Shown: in pieces, positions 20,401 to 29,514 of the stretch
How positions within the stretch are numbered: position 1 is the first letter of the stretch
How the letters are laid out: the number at the start of each line of letters is the position of its first letter
Origin: Mactromeris polynyma
Taxonomy: Eukaryota > Mollusca > Bivalvia > Venerida > Mactridae
Assembly (NCBI GenBank): GCA_032209605.1
Contig: JASFXZ010000003.1
Location: 36,482,762 to 36,546,761 of the forward strand
Length of the DNA: 64,000 bases
Direction of reading: 5' to 3'
The notes under the pieces: generated by a model
Database searches by the model: none
The model's input: the letters and a program-made list of their open reading frames with translations, nothing else
What the model was told of the DNA's origin: nothing
Made by a program: the position numbers and the translations under genes

Positions 20401-23069
20401 TTTCAAACTTGATATAATCAGAAAGATGTACAAGACAAGTCTCAGTTGAAAATCTTCTTCTGAAACCAGACTGAAACTTATACAGTAACATATTATCATT
20501 TAAATATGATTCCACTTGATCATACACTATCCGTTCAAAGATCTTGGAAATAATACTAAGTATGGAAACTGGGCGGTAATTGCCAACATCAGTTTTATCA
20601 TTTTTCTTAAAAAGGGGGACAACCCTGGCTGATTTCAAATCATCAGGGAAAACTCCTTGAATCAATGACAAATTGATTATATGAGTGAGAGGACAAGCTT
20701 TAACTGAAGCAGCATCTCTAACAAATTTAGAGGGAATACCATCCAGCCCAGTTGACCTACTTACACTAAGCTTGTTTAAGTACTTTAAAACATTATTTTC
20801 AGATAAAATTGAGAATGAAAAATTATTCAAAACTACACCCTTTTCTGAGTAAAAACTAAAGACAAACTTCCTTCCATATTTATAAAGAGACTGTGGTAAC
20901 TTATCAACTAGTTTTGATGCAACTGTTGTGTAAAAAACATTAAATTTCTCTGACACTTTCTGCTTATCGAAACAAATCTCAGTGCTATCATCCATTTTTA
21001 GACCTATATTTGAACAAGATGAAGATTTTGACTTTTTTGAGGGCAGACCAAGGTCTTTTAGAGCAGTCCATAGTGCCTTAGAATCGGACTTGTTTTCTTC
21101 AACTTTAACTTTAAAAAAGTTTCGCTTAGCCGTATGTATTAGGTACTGAGTTTGATTCCTTAAGTGCTTGAACTGTTCTAAACTTTCATCAGACCTTTCT
21201 TTTTTATACACATGAAATAGCTTGTCACGTTCATTTATACACTGGAGAATTTCAGGTGTTATCCAAGGCTCAGTACGTTGTTTGATCCTAACCTGTTTAA
21301 CAGGAGCTGCACTATTTATAGCAAACAAAAATATAGATTTAAAAGAATTCCATGCATTAGAAACATTATCACATAACAAAACAGAACTCCAGTCAACATT
21401 TAACAAAGTTCTCTGAAAGTTGTCCTTATTGTAATTTTTCATGGAGCGAATGTTGACATTATTGTGCTTTCCAATAAAATTTTTACTTATTTTTCTAGTG
21501 CAATATATCATAAAATGATCACTTATACATGTATTTATAATACCAGACTGTAAAATTTTGTCATTGTCAGACACTAATATAAGATCAATAATAGTAGATG
21601 ACACTTTCCCAATTCTAGTAAAGTCAGCAATCAATTGCTTAAAATTAAACATGTCCATAAAAGTTCTCAGGCTAGTAAACAATGTACACTTTTTGTTGCT
21701 TTTACAAACGTCCGTGTTAAGATCCCCTAAAATGTATGTTTCCATAGAAATAAAATCCGACGTGTTTGAACAGACAGTTTCTAAAATATTGTAGAAGTTT
21801 GACTGTTTCGGGGGTCTATAAATAACACCACACACGATAGGTTTCGTCTTAGGTAGTAACAACTCGCACCAGACTGCTTCCAATTCCCCATGTAACAAAT
21901 CCGCCCGGGTGTTATAGGCTATATCACTTCGTATGTAAAGGCAAACACCACCACCGTTCCTATTTCTGTCGTTCCGTAAAATGTTATAATTTTCTATTTG
22001 TATCTCGGAATCAAAGACTGAGTCGTCAAGCCAACTTTCTGAGATCCCAATGCACACTGCTCTAGTTTTACGAGCAATCAAACGAATTTCATCCAGTTTT
22101 GGTAACAGGCTTCTGACATTAAGATGTATAAAATGACGTCCACAGGGTAGGCAGGGTGGTCGACTAATTCGAACCCAGGCAGTACGATATCTCGCACTGA
22201 CTTTTTCATGTGTAACTGTTCTTTTAGAATTCGCTGAACAGTGCCTAAACTGTAGCCTGTTATATCACACACATCACGCACCGTCACTCGCCTGTTACTG
22301 TCGGAAACGACCGCAACTGCTGTCACTAACGTCATGTCCATAGACGATTTACAGACTCTCCCCTTCTCGTCTTCTAGTGAACTTCTTCCATCTCGAAACC
22401 TACGTAGATGCTTGCTGTATCATATCATATGTTTTAGTTTGTGAATATCCCATATTACAACAAAATTTAATAATAGCGCGAGTTTCTTGTGACTCAGATG
22501 ACGCCATAGTGCGAAACCGGTAGTAACGTTTAATGCTTTGTTATTTGCTAACGGAAACAACGATGACGTAGAAATCTTGTGACATGACGTTGTTGACGTC
22601 GATTAATAATCAGACGTGTTGACGCCAAATACTTTATTTTGAAATTGTTCGTATGTTACCAAAAATAAAAACAAGTCAATTCCGAAAGAAATTCAATGAG
22701 TAAAAATGTCGAATCCGTCCTTTTGAACAATTTAAAACACAAATATATTATTATAGTCAATACAATTATATATAAATAATTATATAATTATAATTTTAGC
22801 AATTAATATCTTTGTTTTACTGTTTACAATTAAGTCGCTAAGGAGCCCGCTATGATATATAAATTTTAACTTTTCAGACTTCGACAAATCGTGTTTCATT
22901 GCTAAATATGAGCTATGTATCTTAAGTACCAAATGTACGTTTTGTCTTTTTTTAATTCGAAATAATTTCTACTTACCTTTAAAATATCCCTAAATGACGA
23001 TGGTCGTGGTCTCTCTTTAATCCCTTTCGAGAACGCTGCCATTGACTTTCGAACCTTTGTATCTGCCAT
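5253..23069 (-). CDS. DEG/ENaC-family sodium channel, gene 1 (14 exons, 866 aa)
   Basis: A trimeric, plasma-membrane, amiloride-sensitive-type cation channel subunit by family. Exons, 5' to 3' on the minus strand: 22977-23069, 17319-17455, 16261-16411, 14372-15537, 13725-13805, 12705-12796, 11968-12131, 11216-11305, 10256-10385, 8957-9032, 8322-8379, 7225-7331, 5833-5914, 5253-5426. All junctions are AG/GT, phases agree and the reading frame is open throughout. The start ATG (23067-23069) sits in AAAAATGG and is matched by MAD... in the paralogue. Visible landmarks: His-Gly gating motif at residues 40-41, TM1 about 53-75, FPAISICNMN after TM1, finger insert 128-515, cysteine-rich wrist/palm blocks in exons 8-10, SDIGG at 815-819, GAS filter at 826-828, TM2, short cytoplasmic tail. 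At 866 residues it is longer than the usual 500-700 because of exon 4. The ligand or gating stimulus cannot be read from the sequence. Confidence 0.93.
5427..5832 (-). other. Gene 1 intron 13
   Basis: Intron sequence between GTTTGT donor and CCAG acceptor. Unlike the corresponding introns of the pseudogene and gene 2, which resemble each other, this one is unrelated. No other content seen. Confidence 0.6.
5833..8379 (-). CDS. Gene 1 exons 11-13: pre-TM2 extracellular strands
   Basis: Exon 11 (8322-8379) encodes MSSTYWPTDEYL, the family's SxxxYPSxxY motif. Exon 12 (7225-7331) encodes KRVCSKKNNTMLWKDIC and is diverged from gene 2. Exon 13 (5833-5914) encodes NNFLRVLIYFKDLNYEQIT and then QEPLYE, the strand leading into TM2. 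All are in frame. Intron 11 (7332-8321) contains an inverted-repeat MITE. Confidence 0.92.
5915..7224 (-). other. Gene 1 intron 12
   Basis: AT-rich intron with no recognised element or gene. Confidence 0.55.
7424..7832. mobile_element. Inverted-repeat MITE in gene 1 intron 11
   Basis: The left end GGCCCCGTGTTCACAAAGAG pairs imperfectly with the right end GATCCTTAGTGAACATGGG. The same end types frame 53359-53626. Non-autonomous, no coding capacity. Confidence 0.6.
8957..11305 (-). CDS. Gene 1 exons 8-10: cysteine-rich thumb/wrist
   Basis: Exon 8 (11216-11305) encodes SRLSEPHGHCETGSKF and YKMKYSM, the equivalent of the family's PPPYGxC block. Exon 9 (10256-10385) encodes ACHEFCQIQATVDRCSCLPP, the CxxxCxxxxxxxxCxC disulfide block, ending PLCNSS. 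Exon 10 (8957-9032) encodes FSERGYACDCREPC, the CxCxxPC block. Acceptors and donors are canonical. Intron 10 (8380-8956) shows nothing recognisable. Confidence 0.93.
9033..10255 (-). other. Gene 1 intron 9
   Basis: Intron between exons 9 and 10. A small hairpin CCACCTTTGACTGAAGGTGG lies near 9513-9533. Nothing else recognised. Confidence 0.5.
10386..11215 (-). other. Gene 1 intron 8
   Basis: AT-rich intron, no recognised feature. Short open frames here lack any family signature. Confidence 0.5.
11306..11967 (-). other. Gene 1 intron 7
   Basis: No gene or repeat recognised. Confidence 0.5.
11968..13805 (-). CDS. Gene 1 exons 5-7: finger/palm and ball region
   Basis: Exon 5 (13725-13805) encodes EDLFLTATFAGQDQ, where the family normally has CxFxGxxC; both cysteines are absent. 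Exon 6 (12705-12796) encodes DYGNCYLL, the conserved FGNCYTFN-type motif. Exon 7 (11968-12131) encodes TTGYGLRLVFHEPDTYPLPS and SPGTETNIGLK, matching the family's palm/knuckle strands with the conserved His. Phases run 2, 2, 1, 0 and match gene 2 exactly. The two introns (12132-12704 and 12797-13724) hold no recognisable genes. Confidence 0.93.
13806..14371 (-). other. Gene 1 intron 4
   Basis: Intron between the repeat exon and exon 5. Nothing recognised. In gene 2 the equivalent intron holds a LINE. Confidence 0.5.
14372..15537 (-). CDS. Gene 1 exon 4: 388-residue repeat insert in the finger domain
   Basis: An internal exon, AG acceptor to GTGAGT donor, starting phase 0 and ending phase 2, open for all 388 codons (residues 128-515). 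In order: RRKRR at 134-138; a charged, Asn/Lys/Glu-rich spacer; FIRPTRVIKDDD at 225-236; RRGR at 251-254; a Ser/Tyr/Asp-rich tandem repeat containing SMPLSSSEYYNTSGSS and DYYNSDEYV (25 residues per unit); a Tyr/Trp/Asp/Asn-rich tail; and WVEDMKTALRKTP at the end. No domain is recognised. The flanking exons are standard channel exons, so this is an expansion of the finger region. An ATG at 15199-15201 is internal and not a start. Acidic Tyr pairs could be sulfated or phosphorylated, which is inference only. Confidence 0.88.
14621..15096 (-). repeat. Coding minisatellite, 75-bp unit, about 6.3 copies
   Basis: The motif CTACTCAGTGGCATTG (plus strand) recurs at 14621 and every 75 bp after it through 15071, giving six exact-length units plus a partial seventh that degrades near 15096. 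Because 75 is divisible by three, copy changes keep the frame. Adjacent units alternate between ATATTCC and ATACTCC, so the sequence has a 150-bp higher-order period. Confidence 0.97.
15661..15742. repeat. Short tandem duplication in gene 1 intron 3
   Basis: CAGTATCGGCTCTTCGAAAG... at 15661-15695 is repeated with few changes at 15707-15742, a 46-bp period. The rest of intron 3 (15538-16260) shows nothing recognised. Confidence 0.8.
16261..16411 (-). CDS. Gene 1 exon 3: post-TM1 palm strand
   Basis: It encodes TYYSYPIQTSVSLQF followed by FPAISICNMNPVRKS, the classic DEG/ENaC signature directly outside TM1. It ends LFSQAP before a GTAACA donor. The matching exon of gene 2 is the same length, 151 bp, and is highly similar. 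Confidence 0.93.
16728..17220. mobile_element. Inverted-repeat element of 493 bp with AAACCC subrepeats
   Basis: Begins CCCTTCCCAAAT and ends ATTTGGGAAGGG, a perfect 12-bp inverted repeat. The interior is a dense array of short direct and inverted words such as AAAACCCGC, AAACCCACTT and GCGGGTTTTAA. No coding capacity; family not recognised. It sits in intron 2 of gene 1. Confidence 0.75.
17319..17455 (-). CDS. Gene 1 exon 2: His-Gly motif and first membrane segment
   Basis: The exon encodes ELAESSSLHGITKIMSS and then the hydrophobic stretch from KVLWCLLFLATSS to YQLVNLF. The His-Gly pair at residues 40-41 is the conserved DEG/ENaC gating motif. The acceptor is a polypyrimidine-CAG and the donor is CAG/GTGGGA. 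The exon ends in phase 2 and joins exon 3 to read NLFSTYYSYP. Confidence 0.93.
17456..18436 (-). other. Gene 1 intron 1, part between exon 2 and the mariner
   Basis: T- and C-rich stretch near 17770-18240 containing CTGTGTGGGCATGCATTGTA and GTGGCGTTCCCTCTAAC, which resemble words at 32170-32230 and 40580-40630, so it is probably an old dispersed repeat. No gene seen. Confidence 0.45.
18895..22165 (-). mobile_element. CR1/L2-like LINE, 5'-truncated, one stop codon
   Basis: A non-LTR retrotransposon nested in the mariner. Its minus-strand ORF runs from about 22140 to 19271. The endonuclease shows HLNVRSL, GISESWLDD, ILGDLNTDV and SDHFMIY. The reverse transcriptase shows NYRPVSILSIISKIFER, LDLQKAFDTVDHS, VPQGSILGPLLFLIYVND and LLYADDSVIL. 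One in-frame TAG at 20276-20278 interrupts the otherwise continuous frame. The 3' end near 18895 carries AATAAACAAACAAAAC. Another copy begins at the right edge of the window. Confidence 0.88.
19271..22138 (-). pseudogene. LINE ORF2 (endonuclease plus reverse transcriptase)
   Basis: Continuous frame across 20140-20276 except for the amber codon, which falls where related elements have Trp before FRSYLSERQQLV. Apurinic-type endonuclease and RT motifs are all present, so the insertion is relatively young. The N-terminal part, including any ORF1, is missing. Confidence 0.88.
22511..22976 (-). other. Gene 1 intron 1, donor-proximal part
   Basis: AT-rich, with TATATAAATAATTATATAAT at about 22769. 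The expected second mariner terminal repeat is not visible. Confidence 0.5.
22977..23069 (-). CDS. Gene 1 exon 1: cytoplasmic N-terminus
   Basis: This exon encodes 31 residues starting MADTKVRKS and ending SSFRDILK before a GTAAGT donor. The paralogue's first exon (59018-59065) has the same MAD start and SESFRDTLK end but is 15 residues shorter. That shared pattern fixes the start codon despite an overlapping out-of-frame ATG just upstream. Intron 1, about 5.5 kb, holds a nested LINE and mariner. Confidence 0.88.
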
Positions 23070-26000
23070 TTTTGCATATAATCATGACATTACTTGAACA
23101 ATAATTCACTGGTATGATATCTACCAACAATTCGAATGCCACTCTCAACGTGAATCTGATAAAATTTAACTTGAAATACATCGATGGATTTATCGATTTC
23201 AAATGCTTTAGCTTAAGGTAGTGACGTCGACGAATGAAATAATTGTTGGTTTTTCATAACTTTTGAAGATGGTTATGATGGTCATGTCGCTGTCTTTGAT
23301 GATACTTTCATAAATGAAGATGATGTTTGTGTAATTGTGGAGTGGGTAAAGCTACAATCGACGTGATCGAACGATGTTGTTCCTGCTACTACTGTCAACT
23401 GTTCATATATTAAGAGAGACCACGCACAACTTCACGAGATGTGACAATTGGCACTATCTGAAAGCAGCATTTCTAAGTATGTACGCAAACTAATCACTAT
23501 TAAAATATTACTACAATCGAATTGCAATTTCTCTAAACTCAGAAAGAATCATTTAAATTTGTGTCACATACACTAAATATAACAACATTTGCCTCTAATA
23601 GCACACATCATCCACGTCCAATTCAAGTACAAAAGTTGTCTTTTTGGTGCAAACTGACTTGTTAGCAACGCTAGTTAATCTTTGAACTCTGCTTATTAGT
23701 ACAACTTGTTAACATATGAAGCCTGTGCGAGTCTATAGATACTTGGTTTACTATTCAACATTGTGTTTCAGTAAAAGAAATGTTGACAAATATTGGTGTA
23801 TTTGTGACTGAATGAAACCAATTGTAATTGTATGAATGCTGGAAATATTTCAAATCACTTTATGATAACTTTTATTTTTACACAATATTTAAACCTATTG
23901 CAGAAACTCTTCTTTAGTTTGAATAGCTTTACGTTCTCCCGATTTATTAAAGCTACGGTCACAAGCGGGAAATGGCCGCCAAACGGCGGGTTTGAGGGAT
24001 TTGTGTCCATACGACCGTACGGACCAGTGGTTACCGTAACATCCGCATACGTTTTGCCCGCGGTCTCCAAATCCGTGCGGTGCGCAGAGGTTCGTGACAG
24101 TGATTAAAAATACATGTACTACCATAAACACGGGATATGCTCAACGATTCTTATCAACATATTTACGATATGTATCGAATTTCCCTTGTTCTCACTGCCC
24201 ACAACTGCAAGAAGCTCATCTGTGTGTGTTATTTTATTGAAATTGGTTAGTAATGTATTTTACATGTTTAGGATTAATAATACAAACAAGTTGGTGTCAC
24301 AACATAACACTAAGTATGTAGTGAACTATTGCTGCATGCGGTACACTTTCTTTAACCACTTTTTAGACAGAGATACATTTTGCCCCTATCTATTTTTTCC
24401 ATTTGTTTTTTTGTTCTGATCATTTTGGTTGCTTTTCCCTTCACGGTGTGTGCCCCTGATCTATTTGGCATTGTTTTGTGACCCTCCCTTTGTGTGACCC
24501 TCTGTTTTTTGTCTAGCTCTGTCTAATTCTGATCAGTCACTTTAGCCTTTCCCGGTCTGCGTTTTTTCCACGTTAATACTCTTTCAACTGACGGAACGAA
24601 ATTGGCAAACAGTATGGTCATTAGTGTAATTATTAAATTAGAACAACCTTAAATTAGAAACGCACTATTTAATCATGAATTTATAATACGCTTTGTCTTT
24701 GAGAAACGTAGAATAATCTAACCTTTGATGTTTTCTTTACAATTCTGGGCCGTTACTTATGTAATACAGAGACTTTATCAAATATTAATTAATTTCGATT
24801 TTATTTTCAAGCTCTATCTCATACCATGTAATTCTTCCAAAGTGAGGTCTCGTTATTCTGAGATCAAAAATTGTAATGAGCCATTTTCCCTTTTAGGCAC
24901 TGAGTGGCTTAATAGTTTCAGCACTTAAAATCAAGACTCGAATTAATCACGGCTAACATCAATCAAAAATCGGCTCGTTGCTATATTTATATCAATAATT
25001 CACGAAACGAAAAAGCTCTAACTATTTAAGAATACATCTAAACATTCGGATCAACGAAGATAAGCGATGAACGCAGTATTACTAAGTGTTGACGCTTCAG
25101 TTGTCGCTTTAGATCAAAAGAATTAGCACTTACATCAATATTATTAATGTCCAATAACGTTAGAATTGTACAGCATAAACTGTTCTATTAATGGTTAAAG
25201 AAATGTATCTAAAATTGGTAAAACAAACTGAGAAAAAGAGTTACAAGGAAGGCAACATAGCGGAGGCCTCACAAGTCCCTGGTGGTAAGAAATAAATCCC
25301 CATTCGGGTGAAATGTAAGATAAAGTCAATCAGAAAATTCCACAAACAAAGGACACAGCCAACCCAAAACACACATTTGCATAAACAATTTAAAAAGTAA
25401 AAGGTTCACAACAGAGACATAAATGATGTATGGAGATGGCAGTATCGCCTTGGAACAAACAGTGGCAAAAATGACACCGGGGGCTTATTCCTTGATTAAG
25501 TGTACAACCAACTAACACCTATCCTACCATCACCCAGATAAAACGAAGACTGTAAATTGAAATATCCCTTCTGGACAACTCCCAAATATATGAAGTAAAA
25601 CAATAAAGGTATTACGCGAATTGGGAGTGTGTAAAATATAACCATAAAAAAAGGTGTTGACGGGTGCCATTGAACGAATAATTGGTAGATTAAAAAACTA
25701 CATTGCAGAATGTTAGGTAAATATTACAATTCAAACTTGAGGGGTATTTAATAAAACTAAAAAGGGATGATAACTGGGAACAACACACGACTTAACGACA
25801 TGAAAACGTAAGGGAAACTTAGCTACTAAACGGCTTGGGATCAACCATAAAAATGCTGGAAAGTAAGTTCAATTTGACGGCATGTCAACCTCATTGTAAT
25901 TCATGTTTCCAAAAAGTTTAATACGGAGGGATTTTTTCCAGTAGAAACTAAAATATAATGCAAACACCAGAATAACAAAATTTTAGATCTTCTTTTGTCT

Positions 26001-26490
26001 GTTTCGTCGTTTATAGTCGTTTTCATAACCATGTTTACAGAAATATTCGATATTACAAATTCATTGTGAAAAAGCAATCATCACATTGTTGTTTAGTTTT
26101 TGTTCTAACATTTGTTCTCAACTTAACCATGTGGTACCCTGCAAAGGAACACCATATAGACGTATAGCCGATACTTTCTGCGCTCTAAAGCGTCATAAGT
26201 CATAGATGCATATATGGGAAATAGCTCGAAATGAAAAATAGATAACGATCCTCGCGGTTTACCTCCCTTGTCAAATAGTCCAGTATGCACGAGATACTTG
26301 TCAAGGTTTAACAAGTGTGATTACAAACGTAAGAGCAAATGATTCGATTTTTTCGACCCTCCAGTTTTAATGTAAGATTGTAGGATTCCATTATTTAGAA
26401 GCAGATGATCGTTGATATTGGTTGAACTTCGAATAGTGTCAGATATCCAATAAACCACACCACGTGGTGTATGAATGATTTTGATAAGTT
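23070..26490. other. Intergenic region upstream of gene 1
   Basis: Must hold the gene 1 promoter, but no clear TATA box or CpG-rich block can be placed. A T-rich segment at 24360-24560 and a stretch at 25240-25930 (CACCGGGGGCTTATTCCTTG and similar) look like decayed repeats. No coding region is supported. Confidence 0.5.
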
Positions 26491-26727
26491 GTTTGTTTTA
26501 ATCGGGTTTAAGCCGGTTTCCACTATTTTTCAGTAATTTACGGCGTCCAGTTAACCTTACCATTTTTAATCGAATTATTTATCTTTCAGTATAGCGTGCA
26601 CTTCCACCAGGAACTCTCCATATGTGTTGCAGCCAATATCCCGGAAGAACATAACCGAGAGTCGAATCTGGGTCTGCTGAGTGACAATCTAGGGCCACCA
26701 CCAAATGAGCTAGCCGGGATGGCTTTA
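26491..26727 (-). mobile_element. Degenerate tRNA-derived SINE
   Basis: The body word ATCGGGTTTAAGCCGGTTTC and CAGTAATTTACGGCGTCCAG match the SINE at 36020-36299. Read on the minus strand it has a tRNA-like head with GCTAGCTCATTTGGTGG and a T-arm-like ATTCGACTC. Confidence 0.7.
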
Positions 26728-28530
26728 TAGAGGATAATATCGTAAAGCCGATGTAGTGAAATGGATTCCAAGCGGAAGTTCCAAGCAGAAATTTTAAGTA
26801 TTCAATATTACACACATATTACAAGCGCTTCAATATACAGTAGTGATTGGCCGACGATCGGCGGTAATCGAATAATCGCCGGTGTGAGTTTCGGCGACTT
26901 CATGTTTTGCAAGTCAAATAAATCGTTTTCTTCTAAAGTTAGCATAATATTGAAAATGAAATTTAATTGAAACCGCTGTGATAAGTTTCTTACCATATAA
27001 ACCGTATATGACTGATGCAACGAGATGCATGTTGTCTTGAAACCGTGAAGTAGAGCATGGTATTTGATTTATATAACGCATTGTATGCTGCTCTCACATT
27101 TTAAGAGGGTTATTTGTTTATTTTCATTTATTTAATGACAGTACTTCCTTTTTGTTGTCGATCACTTTACTCATTGTCATACTTTCTTTGATTTGAAAAC
27201 TTGGTCATTATGTAGTGTCTTGTATGTATGTATGTACTATGTAGGTTGGATTCACCTACTATTTGCAGAATAAGAAGTGAAAGTTTTGGCATGTTACATG
27301 CATACTGACTTGGTTTAAATCCCTCGTTTTTTATACAGGTTGATGAAGGTGTTATGTTGTAAAGTTTCTCATCTTGTTTTTGGCTGTGCAGTTGTTCCCC
27401 CATTGCTATTCATATTAGTTTTTTTAACACATATCATATTCACAATTTTAGTTTAGTGTTCCAATACTCCTCTGTTTTATCTTAAGTATACGCCGAATCA
27501 TATTCTGCTATTAGAATATTCTACCCACCTTCCTTGTTTTGTTCTCTGCTACAAATGATTCAGTTCTATTTGTATCCCTCTCTGTACCAGGTTTTATTTA
27601 GAGCACTGTTAATATGTATGGGGAAATCCGGTTTTGTAAATATGTTTATTTCTTGTATTACAGTCTTTGAACAGATTTAGGTTTTAAGCCAATTTTGTTA
27701 AGTCAGATCACGATTTTCTTATTAAGTCTGGATTATAGATGGGAATTATTATTGAGACAGCGTTCTTCATTTTCTCATTTAATACACGAGTCATGGTTTT
27801 CTACAGAAACGGGGATGTCTTAAGTAATTATATCAATGGTACGTCAGGTATAAATATCAGAGTCAGTTCTACTTCATAATTAACGGCGTTTGTGAACTCG
27901 ACTGATGTTGTCAATGACGCGACATTGAAATATGCTTTAGGAGCAGGTGTTTAAAATAGCTCAAACCCTATTGATATTTTTACCAGTAAGTTCATATTCA
28001 TGACTGTATTCTCGAATGTTTCGTGATAAAACAGAGACCGGGAGGATGTAAGTGTGCTAAAAAAAGACTTTTAATATACTTCTGAGTTGTCGATGGAACA
28101 CATTTTCGCCACATACCTGGAACGTTCATCAGCTTTTGAAGATTATGACTAACCTCTATACTTATACATATATTGTGTTGTTATTTTTTTAAACCTTGTA
28201 CAAAAACGTATTGCCGCTGCTGTTGCTATTGTTTATTTTGTTGTTGTTTCTGTTTACTGCTGTTGTTGCTTCTGTCTTTGGTGTTGGCATTACATATAAT
28301 TAAAACAGAATAAATGTACCGATTTACCCTTACATTTGTTTATATTATCGACTTCCTTCCTCTTATAAACCAACACTTGTGTCATTATTTGTATATGAGA
28401 ATTTTACTGCGCTTACTTTTATACAATCTAGTTACTTACACAATTACGGTACGATGAAATAAGTTAAAACTGTTAAGTTCGAACTTAATGGTTAAAAGAA
28501 GGATAAAGTAGTATTTTATGAATTTTATTC
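26728..28530. other. Intergenic, low-complexity T/G-rich stretches
   Basis: A TTG/CTG-rich microsatellite-like tract lies at about 28215-28285. No gene recognised. Confidence 0.5.
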
Positions 28531-29514
28531 GATTGAGGCAAATCAAACAAACTTTATAAATGAAATATGTAAACTCCGTATTCAACCCAATTGATCAAAG
28601 AAACCATTATATTTGATACATTAGTAGTTACAATACGCATACGCATTGACAACACTTTAACTTACTCCCAGTCAAATACACACTAAAGTCTCAAAGAAAA
28701 TGGGCCACAAAGAATGTACAGCTCTCGTTTATCATGATCATGTATTTTTTCACAATAACAGTCACTATCACCCTAATCGGAGTATACTTTGTGATTTGAA
28801 ATTTGAGTGCTGAGTGTAAGTATCCGTAATAATCACTGGCCCAGAGAATCTTTCGCTTGTAAACAATATTGGACTGCGCTTGGAATGCCTACTCTACGAC
28901 AATCACCCAATATAACACTGTGCAAAGGAATGCTCTATAGTGAGACCATTCAAATATAACCAAGTAAACCATATAACATAGATCAATCGGGAGATTTCAA
29001 AAAACTGAACTCATGTATGATAGTAAATGCAATTTTCTCAACATAATTCGCTTGTAAAGTGTGTACAAATCAGTCAATTATTGATATGTAATGTTCTTGT
29101 ATAACGATTTAATTTTGTTCCAATTTCGATGATATGATGAGCAAAACATGCTGAAGTTCAGTTTGTTGCTAATGTATTGTTAACAACAGCAAGTAGTAAT
29201 CAAATAATGTCTAAAACAATGACGTCGCTAAAGGTATTCTAATGCACTAGATTAGCTTCTATCGATGAATTGAGCACTATAATGCATAACCTTTCCTGTC
29301 TCATCATAGAGTATTAGCAAAAAGAAACTTGTCTTGTTCCTACAAGCTAAATTGTTAAAAGAGAATACAGCAATACTGTGTTGTCTTTAACTTTGAATAA
29401 TATTTAATTCGGTCACGGAATCTCCACGGTATCAATCCAGTTATATAGTTCAATACAAAATTAATGACGACGACTTTCACCATGTCGCTCGTATACACGG
29501 TAGAGAACTAGTGT
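28531..29514. repeat. 3' flank of the pseudogene, partner of 3566-5252
   Basis: It aligns with the gene 1 3' flank, with deletions, including loss of the left half of the embedded MITE. It contains no gene. Confidence 0.85.

Larger units (their letters stand above)
18437..22510 (-). mobile_element. mariner transposon, internally deleted and split by a LINE
   Basis: A terminal repeat TACGAGGGGTGATCCAGAAT starts at 18437 next to TA. Transposase N-terminus: ATG near 22506, MASSESQETRAIIKFCC, then RVTVRDVCDITGYSLGTVQR and HMKK near 22200, with at least one frame break. C-terminus: GPDGCLCFPVVKYAWKGHRF at about 18886 down to KCIACKGD near 18670. The middle, with the first two catalytic Asp, is absent, and a LINE fills the gap. 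The right terminal repeat was not found. Confidence 0.8.

Noticed and set aside
22078..22341. A separate small protein with a helix-turn-helix
   Set aside because: It is the mariner transposase N-terminus running into the inserted LINE.
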